Shown: positions 1 to 7,105, counted from the first letter of the stretch. The stretch: 7,624 bases of DNA from an uncultured Gemmatimonadota bacterium (GCA_946887155.1 CAMPKM010000124.1:1-7624), one strand, 5' to 3'. Numbers and translations are program-made. The notes: generated from the sequence alone by a model not told the origin.

Positions 1-1359
1 GGCCTTGGTCGCCGTCGTCGCCTGGCCGTTCGCCGGCGTCACCATAGTGCCGATTACTGAGGCAATCGAGGGAGGTTCGGCGTTGGGATCGCACTCGAAC
101 GGCGACGTCACAAAGCGAACGGTCGCGCCTTCGACCGGATCGCCCCCCAGGTCCGTGATGAGAACCGTCGGATTCACGGGTTCGGTTACATTCCCGAAGT
201 TACTGGTGCCGACCACTGCAATCTTCGACGGTAGTGCAAACTGGAACGCGCTGAACTGACGAGTGAAACCGCCGGCGCCCACATCCAGCATGACGGCGGC
301 GTAGAGCGGCCGGGGCGTCAGCAGCGAGACGAGCGCTCGACCAGCGGCTCGAAACGAGCCACGAGTAAGGTTGGCGAAAAATCCCGTCGTTCCCGTTGAA
401 CTGACCGAGGGGGCACACGCGTGCGCCGCATGCGGCAGCGCATGGAGTTGGTCGGGACCATTGTCCCATCGATGCATCGTTATGCGCTCCTGCTGTTCGT
501 GCGCCATGACGCCGAGGTCGACGGTGATGTCGCAGATGAACACGGTCGCGGGGACGACGAGCAGCCCGGATGTGGTGGGCATCACCTCGGACAGAGGCGG
601 ATCGGCGTTCACGCTCAGGCAGGGGCCGTAGGTCGGGATGTCGGTGACCGCCGGGTTCATGTCGGTGAAGCCCGACTCCGGATCGTCTTCGCCGCATACC
701 CGGAGCGTGATCGTGGTGGTGCCACCACCCGGTTGCGGCGGAATCGTCACGCCACTGCGACCGTATCCGGGGATGTCGATGGTCACTTCACCCCCGACGG
801 ACAGGTCGATTTCTCCCTGGCTGCACAACGTGCCGGCCGGGTCGCATAACGCGAACTGCTCGATGACAAACTTGATCGGCAGGTTGCGGCCGTCGGACAG
901 TATGATCTCCTCGTTGGTCGTCGCGTTCTTGGCCTTTCCGGGGCTGGAAGCCGTTCGTATGTCGGCGAAGCCTAACGTGTCGTCGCCTACGAGAATGGCG
1001 ACGCGGTAGACCTTGTCGGCGCCGTCGGGAATTATCCAGTCGTACTGGTATTGCGACGTCCCAGCCGTGGCGGCACTGGGGGCGAGGACAATCGTTCCCG
1101 GAAGACCTGAAGTGATGTCCGTGATCTGGACCATCGCCGGCACGCTCGTCGTCGCGCCGTGGTCGAGGTACAACGGGTTGCCGGTCGGATTGTCGACCAT
1201 GGGCGTCAGGAACCAGAAATCGGGATTCCCGCCGGTCGAGCCATCAGAGACCGCGGCTGCCGGCCCGTTCAGGATGGACCTATCGGGGCGCGTCGGATCG
1301 TTATCGCTACAGGCAGCGAGTGTGGCGAGTGAAAACAGGAACAAGGTGCGCACTTTCAT
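1..1359 (-). CDS. Ig-like domain surface lipoprotein (C-terminus beyond window)
   Basis: This minus-strand frame stays open from an ATG at 1357-1359 to the left edge, giving 453 codons without a stop. A GGAGG Shine-Dalgarno (complement of 1367-1371) sits 7 nt before the ATG, which fixes the start. The N-terminus has a short basic and hydrophobic signal with a lipobox, LAAC, ending at Cys17, so the product is probably lipidated and anchored in the envelope. Residues about 45-170 form one Asp/Gly/Thr-rich globular stretch ending in DGRNLPIKFVIE. Residues about 185-300 contain several Cys (C172, C178 and others). Residues from about 380 (DLGGDPVEGATVRF) resemble the start of a bacterial Ig-like (Big/invasin-type) domain, so more such domains may follow outside the window. 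The exact function is unknown. A structural or adhesive surface role is an inference from the lipobox and Ig-like fold. The reading frame is certain; the family label is tentative. Confidence 0.85.
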   Translation of the reverse strand, partial: MKVRTLFLFSLATLAACSDNDPTRPDRSILNGPAAAVSDGSTGGNPDFWFLTPMVDNPTGNPLYLDHGATTSVPAMVQITDITSGLPGTIVLAPSAATAGTSQYQYDWIIPDGADKVYRVAILVGDDTLGFADIRTASSPGKAKNATTNEEIILSDGRNLPIKFVIEQFALCDPAGTLCSQGEIDLSVGGEVTIDIPGYGRSGVTIPPQPGGGTTTITLRVCGEDDPESGFTDMNPAVTDIPTYGPCLSVNADPPLSEVMPTTSGLLVVPATVFICDITVDLGVMAHEQQERITMHRWDNGPDQLHALPHAAHACAPSVSSTGTTGFFANLTRGSFRAAGRALVSLLTPRPLYAAVMLDVGAGGFTRQFSAFQFALPSKIAVVGTSNFGNVTEPVNPTVLITDLGGDPVEGATVRFVTSPFECDPNAEPPSIASVIGTMVTPANGQATTATKA

Positions 1360-1393
1360 GTCCGTTCCTCCAACTTCGGGTCGGGTGCAATGT

Positions 1394-1438
1394 CGTTGCG
1401 GCATCCGGCGGCAGTGTTAGGCGGAGGCCGGTGCAACG
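1394..1438 (-). repeat. Imperfect inverted repeat upstream of the lipoprotein gene
   Basis: In the 166-bp gap between kinase and lipoprotein, CGTTGC (1394-1399) pairs with GCAACG (1433-1438), and CCGGC (1405-1409) pairs with GCCGG (1427-1431), leaving an asymmetric internal loop and a 17-nt apical loop. The apical loop holds a GTTAGGC motif at 1416-1422. No T-run follows in the minus direction, so it is not a canonical intrinsic terminator. It could be a leader structure, a weak terminator for the kinase transcript, or chance in GC-rich DNA. Confidence 0.3.
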
Positions 1439-1525
1439 ATAAGACCCAGTGCGAGAAGTGGACAGCACCCACGTGGCGAACACAGCCGCATGCGAGCGAC
1501 CCCAGCCGCAGACCTGTGGCGCGAA

Positions 1526-4135
1526 TTACCTCGAACGACTGAGCAACGCGTCGAAGCCTGGCTCGCTCCTGAGTTCTCGCCACCACCAGTGCACATTACC
1601 GCCAACGCGGAACGAATGATCAGGATTGGCCGCGACATAGGAGCGCAGCAGCGCCATCGCCTGCTCGAGATCACCGAATTGCGCGAGCATGACGGCGCGA
1701 TAGCCCGGCAATTCCTGGTGCGGATCCACGGTGCGGTCCCCCTGTGCCGACTCCAGCACTCGACGCGCGCTGTCGAGGCGCGCCTCTCGCCGGGGACCGT
1801 TGCTCATCGTCAGGGCCTGACGCCCAATTACGCCGCCGACGATCATCCGTGCCATGCGAGAGAGCAGGGGACGGTCACCATCCGGGGCAAGGGAATCGAC
1901 GCGGGCGGCCAGCACCCACGCCGAGTCGATGTCCGCTTCAACATCGGGCGCCAGCATCAGCCACAGTCCGCATAACGTGAACTCGAAGTTGCGCGGGAAT
2001 CGCGCGTGTCCTTCGTCGCACCACCTGCGGGCTTCGAGAAACTGTTCTGTGTCGTAGGAGCCGTAAAAAAGCCGGTTCAGAATGGCACTGGAGTTCACCA
2101 GGAACTCGTCCGCGGAATAGGCGGCTCGCGCCTGTTGCAGGGACGTGGGTACGTCTTTCTTGTCGTAATACAGGAACGCCAGCGTGGCGTAGGGCGTCAC
2201 GAGGCTCGGATCGCGCCGGATCGCCTCCAACAGATCTCGTTCGGCGTCGTTGAGCAGCGCGGACCGCACGGCCGGATCGAGCACGAGCCGGCCCAACCTC
2301 CACTTTTCGTACTTGATCGTTCCACGCATCTCGACTGCCCGGCCTGACGACGGATCGATGCTGAGCGCCGTCTCGACTCGGGCCAGTGCGGAGTCGAGTG
2401 CGGCAACCACCAGGCGAACACTATCGAGCGCATTCGTCCCCGGAGGGGGCTTCACGAAGCGACGCCGGTCAAAGGCGACCTGGATCGCCTGGAGTGCAGG
2501 CTCAACCCACTGGTCGTCGGCCGACCGGGCGGCGCGAAACAGTGAGTCCGCCGCCGAGAGTCCTTCGCGAGCACTGTCTGCGCTCTGCGGACCTAACGAT
2601 GCCGCGTCGCGTCGGGCACGCTCGGCCCGGTTGAACAGCGTCCAGGCGACCGAGCTTCGCGTGCCCGCCTGCAATTCCCGGAACTTGATGTCCGGCCCGA
2701 GTCGTTCGCGAAGCGCGGCAGACACTTCTCGCGCCACTTCCTCTTCGGCGGTAAAGAGCGAATCCAGCGAAACACGCGTTGTCGTCGGGTCGCCACGATT
2801 GCTGCCATCACCGTAGTAGTAACGGAGCGTGATGGCCACATGGTCGATACCATCGGGCTCGATGACACCCTCGACCAGCGTCCCCACCTTCAGGGCGCGT
2901 CCGATGCTGTCTCGCGAGACGTCTTTGCCTCGAAAGGGGCTGACACCGTTGGCGGAAACGACGTTGAGTTCGCGCGATGTCGAGAGGTCGCGGATGAGGG
3001 ACTCCGTCAGGCGCTCAGCCGTCGGTCGGAGGTCGGCAACATCACCGCCGGCAACGTCGAAGTATCGAACAGCTACCTTGCGATCCAGCGCATCGGTCAG
3101 CACGACGGCCCCCGCGTTCCGGTTCATCTGGAACGCGATCAATCCCAGTCCCGCCAGGGTGACGACCGCGGCCGCGATGGCGGGCGGACGGCGCCAGAAG
3201 GGAACCGGCGCCACCGTTTCGGCCGTGTGCCGCGGAAGCGCCGCGGCCGTGGGCACGCGCCGGGCCGCGGTGTGCCGCGACGTCCGTCGCGTCGCCGTGG
3301 CGCCTAACGGGGTGCCGAGTATCGCGCAGAAATCGGCGGCGGACTTCGGCCGGTCGGCTGCCGACTTCTCGAGGGCGGCAAAGATCCCTTCCTCGACCTC
3401 CTCCGGCACCGACGGCCTGACGATCCGCACACTCGGCACCCCCTCCATCGCGTGCCGGGCCATGATCGCCATCGGGTTCGGGCCGGTGAACGGCGGCTCA
3501 CCCGCGAGCATCTCGTACAGCATGCAGCCCAGGCTGTAGATGTCGGAGGATGGCCCGACGTGTTCACCGGTGGCCTGCTCGGGGCTCATGTATACCGGCG
3601 TGCCGACGGCCATGCCCGTTTGCGTCAGGCGTTGCTGGCCCGCCTCCTGCCGCGCCCGGGCGATCCCGAAATCGGCCACCAGTGCGTGCCCGTTCGACAT
3701 CAGCACGTTTTCCGGCTTGATGTCGCGGTGCACGATCCCCTGGGCATGCGCGTAGCCTAACGCGTCGGCCACCTCGAGCGTGATCTGGAGCGCGTCGTCG
3801 ATCGGGAGCTGCTTTTCGCGATCGAGCAGGTCGCGGACCGATTCGCCCTGGATGAACGGCATGACGTAGTACAGCAGGCCGTCAGCCGACCCCGAGTCAT
3901 ACAGGCCCAGGATGTGGGGATGCTGCAGCTTGGCGGCCAGCCTGATCTCGCGCTCGAACCGCTCCGACCCGATGGTCGCACCCAACTCGGGGTGCAAGAC
4001 CTTGACCGCGACCTCCCGGTCATGGCGAACGTCGGTGGCCAGGAAAACCGTGGCCATGCCGCCGCGCCCCAGCTCTCGCTCAACGCGATAGCGGTCGCCG
4101 ATGTGCGCGGTCAGCCGGTCCTGGATATCCGACAC
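1526..4135 (-). CDS. Transmembrane PknB-type Ser/Thr protein kinase with TolB-like and TPR-like sensor region
   Basis: This 869-residue protein starts with GTG. An N-terminal cytoplasmic Hanks-type kinase domain (about 16-275) has all key residues: Gly loop GRGGMATV (23-30), VAVK Lys45, FEREI Glu63, HRDIKPEN (136-143, catalytic Asp138), DFG (155-157), and GTPVYMSPEQ (178-187) as the APE-equivalent. It should be catalytically active. A basic Ala/Thr/Arg linker (about 278-316) leads to one membrane helix (about 317-336). The extracytoplasmic part begins with a TolB-like/FlgO-like module (about 353-480: ERLTESLIRDLS, FRGKDVSRDSIGRALKVGTLVEGVI), followed by a helical TPR-like region to the C-terminus. 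In related proteins this half is thought to sense signals. The gene follows the S9 peptidase by 9 nt, so both probably share a transcript. The substrate is unknown. Kinase assignment is firm; TPR boundaries are approximate. Confidence 0.95.
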   Translation of the reverse strand: MSDIQDRLTAHIGDRYRVERELGRGGMATVFLATDVRHDREVAVKVLHPELGATIGSERFEREIRLAAKLQHPHILGLYDSGSADGLLYYVMPFIQGESVRDLLDREKQLPIDDALQITLEVADALGYAHAQGIVHRDIKPENVLMSNGHALVADFGIARARQEAGQQRLTQTGMAVGTPVYMSPEQATGEHVGPSSDIYSLGCMLYEMLAGEPPFTGPNPMAIMARHAMEGVPSVRIVRPSVPEEVEEGIFAALEKSAADRPKSAADFCAILGTPLGATATRRTSRHTAARRVPTAAALPRHTAETVAPVPFWRRPPAIAAAVVTLAGLGLIAFQMNRNAGAVVLTDALDRKVAVRYFDVAGGDVADLRPTAERLTESLIRDLSTSRELNVVSANGVSPFRGKDVSRDSIGRALKVGTLVEGVIEPDGIDHVAITLRYYYGDGSNRGDPTTTRVSLDSLFTAEEEVAREVSAALRERLGPDIKFRELQAGTRSSVAWTLFNRAERARRDAASLGPQSADSAREGLSAADSLFRAARSADDQWVEPALQAIQVAFDRRRFVKPPPGTNALDSVRLVVAALDSALARVETALSIDPSSGRAVEMRGTIKYEKWRLGRLVLDPAVRSALLNDAERDLLEAIRRDPSLVTPYATLAFLYYDKKDVPTSLQQARAAYSADEFLVNSSAILNRLFYGSYDTEQFLEARRWCDEGHARFPRNFEFTLCGLWLMLAPDVEADIDSAWVLAARVDSLAPDGDRPLLSRMARMIVGGVIGRQALTMSNGPRREARLDSARRVLESAQGDRTVDPHQELPGYRAVMLAQFGDLEQAMALLRSYVAANPDHSFRVGGNVHWWWRELRSEPGFDALLSRSR

Positions 4136-4137
4136 AA

Positions 4138-4141
4138 CTCC
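4138..4141 (-). promoter_or_regulatory. Unusually close Shine-Dalgarno of the kinase GTG start
   Basis: GGAG (complement of 4138-4141) lies only 2 nt from the GTG at 4133-4135, shorter than the usual 5-9 nt. The stop codon of the upstream peptidase (TAA, 4145-4147) is 9 nt from this GTG. Poor spacing with an adjacent stop suggests initiation by ribosomes finishing the peptidase. Conserved kinase sequence begins a few residues after this GTG, and I see no better start downstream. Confidence 0.55.
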
Positions 4142-4144
4142 AAG

Positions 4145-6475
4145 TTAGCGCGACGGCGATGAGGAAGTCGTCGCCGTCTGCTTTTCCCAGACAAACCGGT
4201 GCAGGAATTTCCCGATCCGCGTCCAGGTATCGAGCCACAAGCCGTGGATCATCGACTCGTGCAGGTCGTCGGGAATGACCATCAGCTCATGGTAGATGCC
4301 GCGGGCCCGGAGCAACTGCACCAATCCGACGGTCTGGGCGAAATCGACGTTGCGGTCGTCGTCGCCGTGAACGAGAAAGACCGGCGACTTCCAGGTGTCG
4401 ATGGCCGAGATGGCCGACGACTGGTAGGAGACGGCCGCCGTATCGAGCGAGCTGCCCCAGAGATGCACGCCGGCGAGGTCCGCCCCGGCCACGAAGATGT
4501 CGGAATTCCGCGCCAGCGCCTGGGCCGTGAGCACGCCGCCATACGAGAGGCCCCAGATCCCCACCCGGGCCGGGTCGACGTCGGGCCGCGTCTGGAGATA
4601 CTTGCCGGCCGCCAGCACGTCCTGGTATTCGGCGTTTCCGTTCCGGCCCGTGTTAGGCGCCTGGCGGAAGGAACGTCCATAACCGACCCCGCTCCGGTAG
4701 TTCACCGACATCACGACATAGCCCTGGCTGGCCAGCCACTGGTTGTACGCATACGACCAGTGATAGAACTGCATGTAGTGATAGCCGGGGAGCATCTGGC
4801 GCGAGGGCCCGCCATGGACGAAGACGAGGGCCGGGCGGCGCTCGCCCGGCTTCAGGTCCTTCGGGATGAACAACTGGTTAGGCACCTCGAGACCATCCGC
4901 GGCCTTGACGCGGATGACCTCGGGCACGACGTGCGCCTCGGTGGGGAAATCCTTGGGCAGCGTCGGGAAGATCACCCTCGCCTTGCCGCCCGCGGCCGGT
5001 ACCACGGCGACCGATGCTGGCTGCCTGGCGTCGAAGTACAGCACGCCCACCTGACGGCCGGAGCCTAACGGCTGGGGATAGGTCTCAATGCCGTCGCCGC
5101 TGGTGATTTGCCGTGGCGTGCCGCCGGTCACCGGCACTGCCCAGATGTCGCGGCGCTCGATGTCCTGCGCGTTCGTGCAGTAGTAGAGCGTCTTGCCGTC
5201 CGGCGACAGCATGGCCGACGTTGCATCCTCGATCAGCCCGTCGGTGGTCGTGAGCAGGATGGGCTCGGTCGTCGAGCCGTCGAGCTTGACCGACCAGTAG
5301 CGATCCCATTCATCGGTGCTGGGCGACAGGGGAAAGACGAGATGACCATCGCCCCAGAACATTCGGTTGATGTTGTTGAAGCCGCGATCGTCGGGCTGGT
5401 TGTGCCAGATCTCGCGGGCCGTGGCGGTGCTTTCCGTGACGTGGTCGACCGCACCCTTGCCGATGTCGGCGATCATGATCGACAGCGTGTAGCCGCCGCG
5501 GAACGTCGCGCGACAGAGACCAGGGAACGCGCGATCCACCGCCGTGGCGGTATCGGGCTGGCCACCAAAGCGCCCGCCACGACCACGTCCGCCCTGTGAC
5601 GTGCTGGCGCATACACCGGCGGCGCCACCGCGTCCGGCGGGTCCGGCCGGATTGCCGAGGCTCTGCGCACCGGCACCGCCCTGACCCTGCCGGCCAAACG
5701 GCAATCCAGGCCGGCGCGTGAACGCGATCTGCCTTCCATCGGGAGACCAGGTCGGCAATCCGTCGTAATCCACGCTCGGCGACACGTATGTCACGGATCG
5801 CGTGGCGACGTCGTAGAGGCCGATGAAGGAATGATTCTCGCGTGTCGTGACGAAGGCGACCTTGGATCCATCGGGTGACCAGCGGGGATTGTTGTTCTCG
5901 CCCCAGGCCGTGATGTACGGCTTCTCACCCTTGTCGATGTCGCTGACCGGTGCCGCCTGCGACACGCGGGCGCGGTAGATCTGGTCGTCCTTCACGTAGA
6001 GCACGAACCGCCCGTCGGGGGACAACTCGGGCGAGCTGCCTTCCGCGATCCGGAACGCCGGTGATCCCGCCGCCGTGCGAACGGCCCAGATCTCGCGCGC
6101 GGCGCCATCCGGGTCATGCGAGGGATTGGCGACCCAGCCCTCGCTGTTAGGCGAGGAGCCGCGCACGAACACCACCACGCGGCCATCGTCCGATATCTTC
6201 ACGTTGCTGATGTCGATGCCGTTGTCTTCGAGAAAACGCGTCAGGCGCACCGGCCGGAAATCGGGCGCGGCGGCGCTGTAGACGTTGCGCATTCCGCGGT
6301 CGTAGACCATCCACGCCATGCGATCCGCTTTTTTTGCCGCGACGAGATCGAGCGGCGAGGCGGGGCTCATGAACTGCTCGATGGTGGGCTTCTGCTGCGC
6401 GTCGCCGCGTGCAGGCAGCATTACGGCGAGCACGAACGACGAGAAAAAAGCAAAGCGCGAAGCAGCGGTCTTCAT
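4145..6475 (-). CDS. Secreted S9-family (prolyl oligopeptidase/DPP-like) serine peptidase
   Basis: This 776-residue protein starts at the ATG at 6473-6475, with a GAGGG Shine-Dalgarno 7 nt upstream (6483-6487). Residues 1-26 form a Sec signal peptide, with likely cleavage after GDA (26) before QQ. The N-terminal part is a beta-propeller with PD40-type repeats: SPDGR near 152, WSPDGSKVAF near 203, WSPDGRQIAF near 244, and SPDGKTLYY near 424. The C-terminal alpha/beta hydrolase domain has HGGP (554-557), VNYRSGVGYG, and a full triad: Ser644 in GLSYGG, Asp707 in HGDDDRNV, His739 in DDLHES. The Asp-to-His spacing of 32 residues equals that of mammalian DPP IV (708 and 740). S9 enzymes cleave short peptides admitted through the propeller, often after Pro or removing acyl- or dipeptides. 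The exact specificity cannot be read here. An odd Gly-rich loop (about 255-309) interrupts the propeller. The first gene of the pair, it is followed by the kinase after 9 nt. Confidence 0.95.
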   Translation of the reverse strand: MKTAASRFAFFSSFVLAVMLPARGDAQQKPTIEQFMSPASPLDLVAAKKADRMAWMVYDRGMRNVYSAAAPDFRPVRLTRFLEDNGIDISNVKISDDGRVVVFVRGSSPNSEGWVANPSHDPDGAAREIWAVRTAAGSPAFRIAEGSSPELSPDGRFVLYVKDDQIYRARVSQAAPVSDIDKGEKPYITAWGENNNPRWSPDGSKVAFVTTRENHSFIGLYDVATRSVTYVSPSVDYDGLPTWSPDGRQIAFTRRPGLPFGRQGQGGAGAQSLGNPAGPAGRGGAAGVCASTSQGGRGRGGRFGGQPDTATAVDRAFPGLCRATFRGGYTLSIMIADIGKGAVDHVTESTATAREIWHNQPDDRGFNNINRMFWGDGHLVFPLSPSTDEWDRYWSVKLDGSTTEPILLTTTDGLIEDATSAMLSPDGKTLYYCTNAQDIERRDIWAVPVTGGTPRQITSGDGIETYPQPLGSGRQVGVLYFDARQPASVAVVPAAGGKARVIFPTLPKDFPTEAHVVPEVIRVKAADGLEVPNQLFIPKDLKPGERRPALVFVHGGPSRQMLPGYHYMQFYHWSYAYNQWLASQGYVVMSVNYRSGVGYGRSFRQAPNTGRNGNAEYQDVLAAGKYLQTRPDVDPARVGIWGLSYGGVLTAQALARNSDIFVAGADLAGVHLWGSSLDTAAVSYQSSAISAIDTWKSPVFLVHGDDDRNVDFAQTVGLVQLLRARGIYHELMVIPDDLHESMIHGLWLDTWTRIGKFLHRFVWEKQTATTSSSPSR

Positions 6476-6523
6476 GTCGGATCCCTCAGGTCAGTGCTGT
6501 GGCTGGCCGACAGTAACACGGGA

Positions 6524-6546
6524 TTCCACATGCGTCCATTGTGGAA
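6524..6546. promoter_or_regulatory. Perfect interrupted palindrome, possible operator upstream of the peptidase
   Basis: TTCCACA (6524-6530), a 9-nt spacer, then TGTGGAA (6540-6546) form a perfect 7-9-7 inverted repeat about 48 bp before the peptidase ATG. The arms match a dimeric helix-turn-helix binding site in size and spacing. If the minus promoter proposed at 6578-6610 is right, the site lies in the transcribed leader, where a bound repressor could block elongation or the RNA could fold. It differs in sequence from CIRCE. The regulator is unknown. Confidence 0.45.
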
Positions 6547-6577
6547 AGGTTGTTGAAGAGAACGCGTGGCGGTCTGA

Positions 6578-6610
6578 TATTTAACTTTAAGTGACGCCCA
6601 TAACAGTCAA
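6578..6610 (-). promoter_or_regulatory. Candidate promoter for the peptidase-kinase operon
   Basis: On the minus strand, TTGACT (complement of 6605-6610) is a good -35 box. Downstream lies an AT-rich tract with possible -10 boxes: TAAAGT (complement of 6584-6589, spacer 15) or TTAAAT (complement of 6579-6584, spacer 20). Neither spacing is ideal. The region is clearly AT-rich against a GC-rich background and lies about 100-135 bp before the peptidase start, which supports a promoter in general but not the exact boxes. Confidence 0.3.
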
Positions 6611-6654
6611 AGAACATTGGGTTTATGTGGCTTTCAATGGAAGGCGTCGAGGGC

Positions 6655-6683
6655 TTGACCGGGCAGGCCGTCTCTCATAGCTT
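6655..6683 (+). promoter_or_regulatory. Candidate sigma-70-type promoter of groES-groEL
   Basis: TTGACC (6655-6660) resembles a housekeeping -35 box. A 17-nt spacer leads to TAGCTT (6678-6683), a poor -10 match. Transcription would start near 6690, placing the CIRCE operator immediately at or after the start site, the usual arrangement for HrcA-repressed groE operons. The -35 and its position are convincing; the -10 is weak. Confidence 0.45.
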
Positions 6684-6694
6684 TCCCGCCCCTG

Positions 6695-6721
6695 CTAGCA
6701 CTCGTGGCCCATGAGTGCCAG
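6695..6721 (+). promoter_or_regulatory. CIRCE operator (HrcA-binding site)
   Basis: CTAGCACTC (6695-6703), a spacer of exactly 9 nt, and GAGTGCCAG (6713-6721) match the CIRCE consensus TTAGCACTC-N9-GAGTGCTAA in 15 of 18 arm positions, including the invariant GCACTC/GAGTGC core. Adding a base at each end gives 10-bp arms with one mismatch. HrcA binds CIRCE and represses chaperonin genes until heat shock. The site lies 43 bp before groES. HrcA itself is not in the window. Confidence 0.92.
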
Positions 6722-6747
6722 CACGATTTCACCACCGTTCCCCAAGC

Positions 6748-6754
6748 AGGAGGG
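6748..6754 (+). promoter_or_regulatory. Shine-Dalgarno deciding the groES start
   Basis: AGGAGGG at 6748-6754 ends 9 nt before the ATG at 6764. The in-frame ATG at 6755 directly abuts this site, and an in-frame GTG at 6704 lies inside the CIRCE spacer, so neither is a plausible start. Translation therefore begins at 6764. Confidence 0.85.
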
Positions 6755-6763
6755 ATGCACGCT

Positions 6764-7072
6764 ATGGCCACTAAGAGCGCTGCGGCGACCAAGATTGCGC
6801 CGCTCGCCGACCGCGTCGTTGTGAAGGCGCTGGAGGAGTCCGAAACGATGCGTGGCGGACTGTATATCCCGGACACCGCCAAGGAGAAGCCGCAGCAGGG
6901 CGAGATCGTCGCCGTCGGCCCGGGTCGCACCGAAGACGGCACCAAGGTCGCGATGGAAGTGAAGGTTGGCGACAAGGTCCTCTACGGCAAGTACAGCGGC
7001 ACCGAAGTCACCATCGAGGGCGAGACGTACCTGATTCTGCGCGAGAGCGATGTTCTCGCAGTGATCAACTGA
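6764..7072 (+). CDS. groES: Co-chaperonin GroES (Cpn10)
   Basis: This 102-residue protein is the heptameric lid of the GroEL folding chamber in the cytoplasm. It shows the family hallmarks: [12 protein letters not shown] near the N-terminus, a mobile loop around residues 24-45 with hydrophobic GGLYIPD (31-37) that contacts the GroEL apical domain, then [26 protein letters not shown] and a C-terminal [13 protein letters not shown]. The usual length is 95-97 residues; the extra residues are a short Ala/Thr/Lys-rich leader ([10 protein letters not shown]) before the conserved core. The start is set by AGGAGGG 9 nt upstream. It is the first gene of a groES-groEL operon under a CIRCE operator, so induction by heat or misfolded protein is expected. 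The identification is secure. Confidence 0.98.
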   Translation: MATKSAAATKIAPLADRVVVKALEESETMRGGLYIPDTAKEKPQQGEIVAVGPGRTEDGTKVAMEVKVGDKVLYGKYSGTEVTIEGETYLILRESDVLAVIN

Positions 7073-7081
7073 CGGTAGGTC

Positions 7082-7105
7082 GGGCGGACGGGCAGGCGGG
7101 CAGCG
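7082..7105 (+). repeat. Octamer tandem repeat in the groES-groEL spacer
   Basis: Three consecutive 8-nt units, GGGCGGAC, GGGCAGGC and GGGCAGCG, begin 9 nt after the groES stop codon. They share GGGC at each start. The tract is non-coding and lies just before a second, heptameric repeat tract. Confidence 0.6.

Noticed and set aside
200..697. 165-codon minus-strand open frame overlapping the lipoprotein
   Set aside because: Arg/His-rich out-of-frame shadow. The lipoprotein frame is open from 1359 to the edge with a lipobox and a good ribosome-binding site.
1469..1478. CCACGTGG palindrome between kinase and lipoprotein
   Set aside because: A single 8-bp GC-rich palindrome is expected by chance, and nothing nearby supports an operator.
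1360..1525. Intrinsic terminator after the kinase
   Set aside because: An imperfect stem exists at 1394-1438, but no T-run follows it in the direction of transcription.
2829..3539. 236-codon plus-strand open frame opposite the kinase gene
   Set aside because: Ser/Arg/Ala-rich composition typical of an antisense shadow; the kinase frame on the other strand is fully motif-supported.
4199..5068. 289-codon plus-strand open frame opposite the peptidase gene
   Set aside because: It lies entirely antisense to a gene with an intact catalytic triad, has no recognisable motif, and is the kind of frame GC-rich codon bias produces on the opposite strand.
970..6152. TTAGGC as a telomere-type repeat
   Set aside because: Copies are single and scattered in both orientations inside bacterial genes, never tandem.
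6704..6763. N-terminal extension of groES starting at GTG 6704 or ATG 6755
   Set aside because: The GTG lies inside the CIRCE spacer, and the ATG at 6755 directly abuts the AGGAGGG. The ATG at 6764 has proper spacing.
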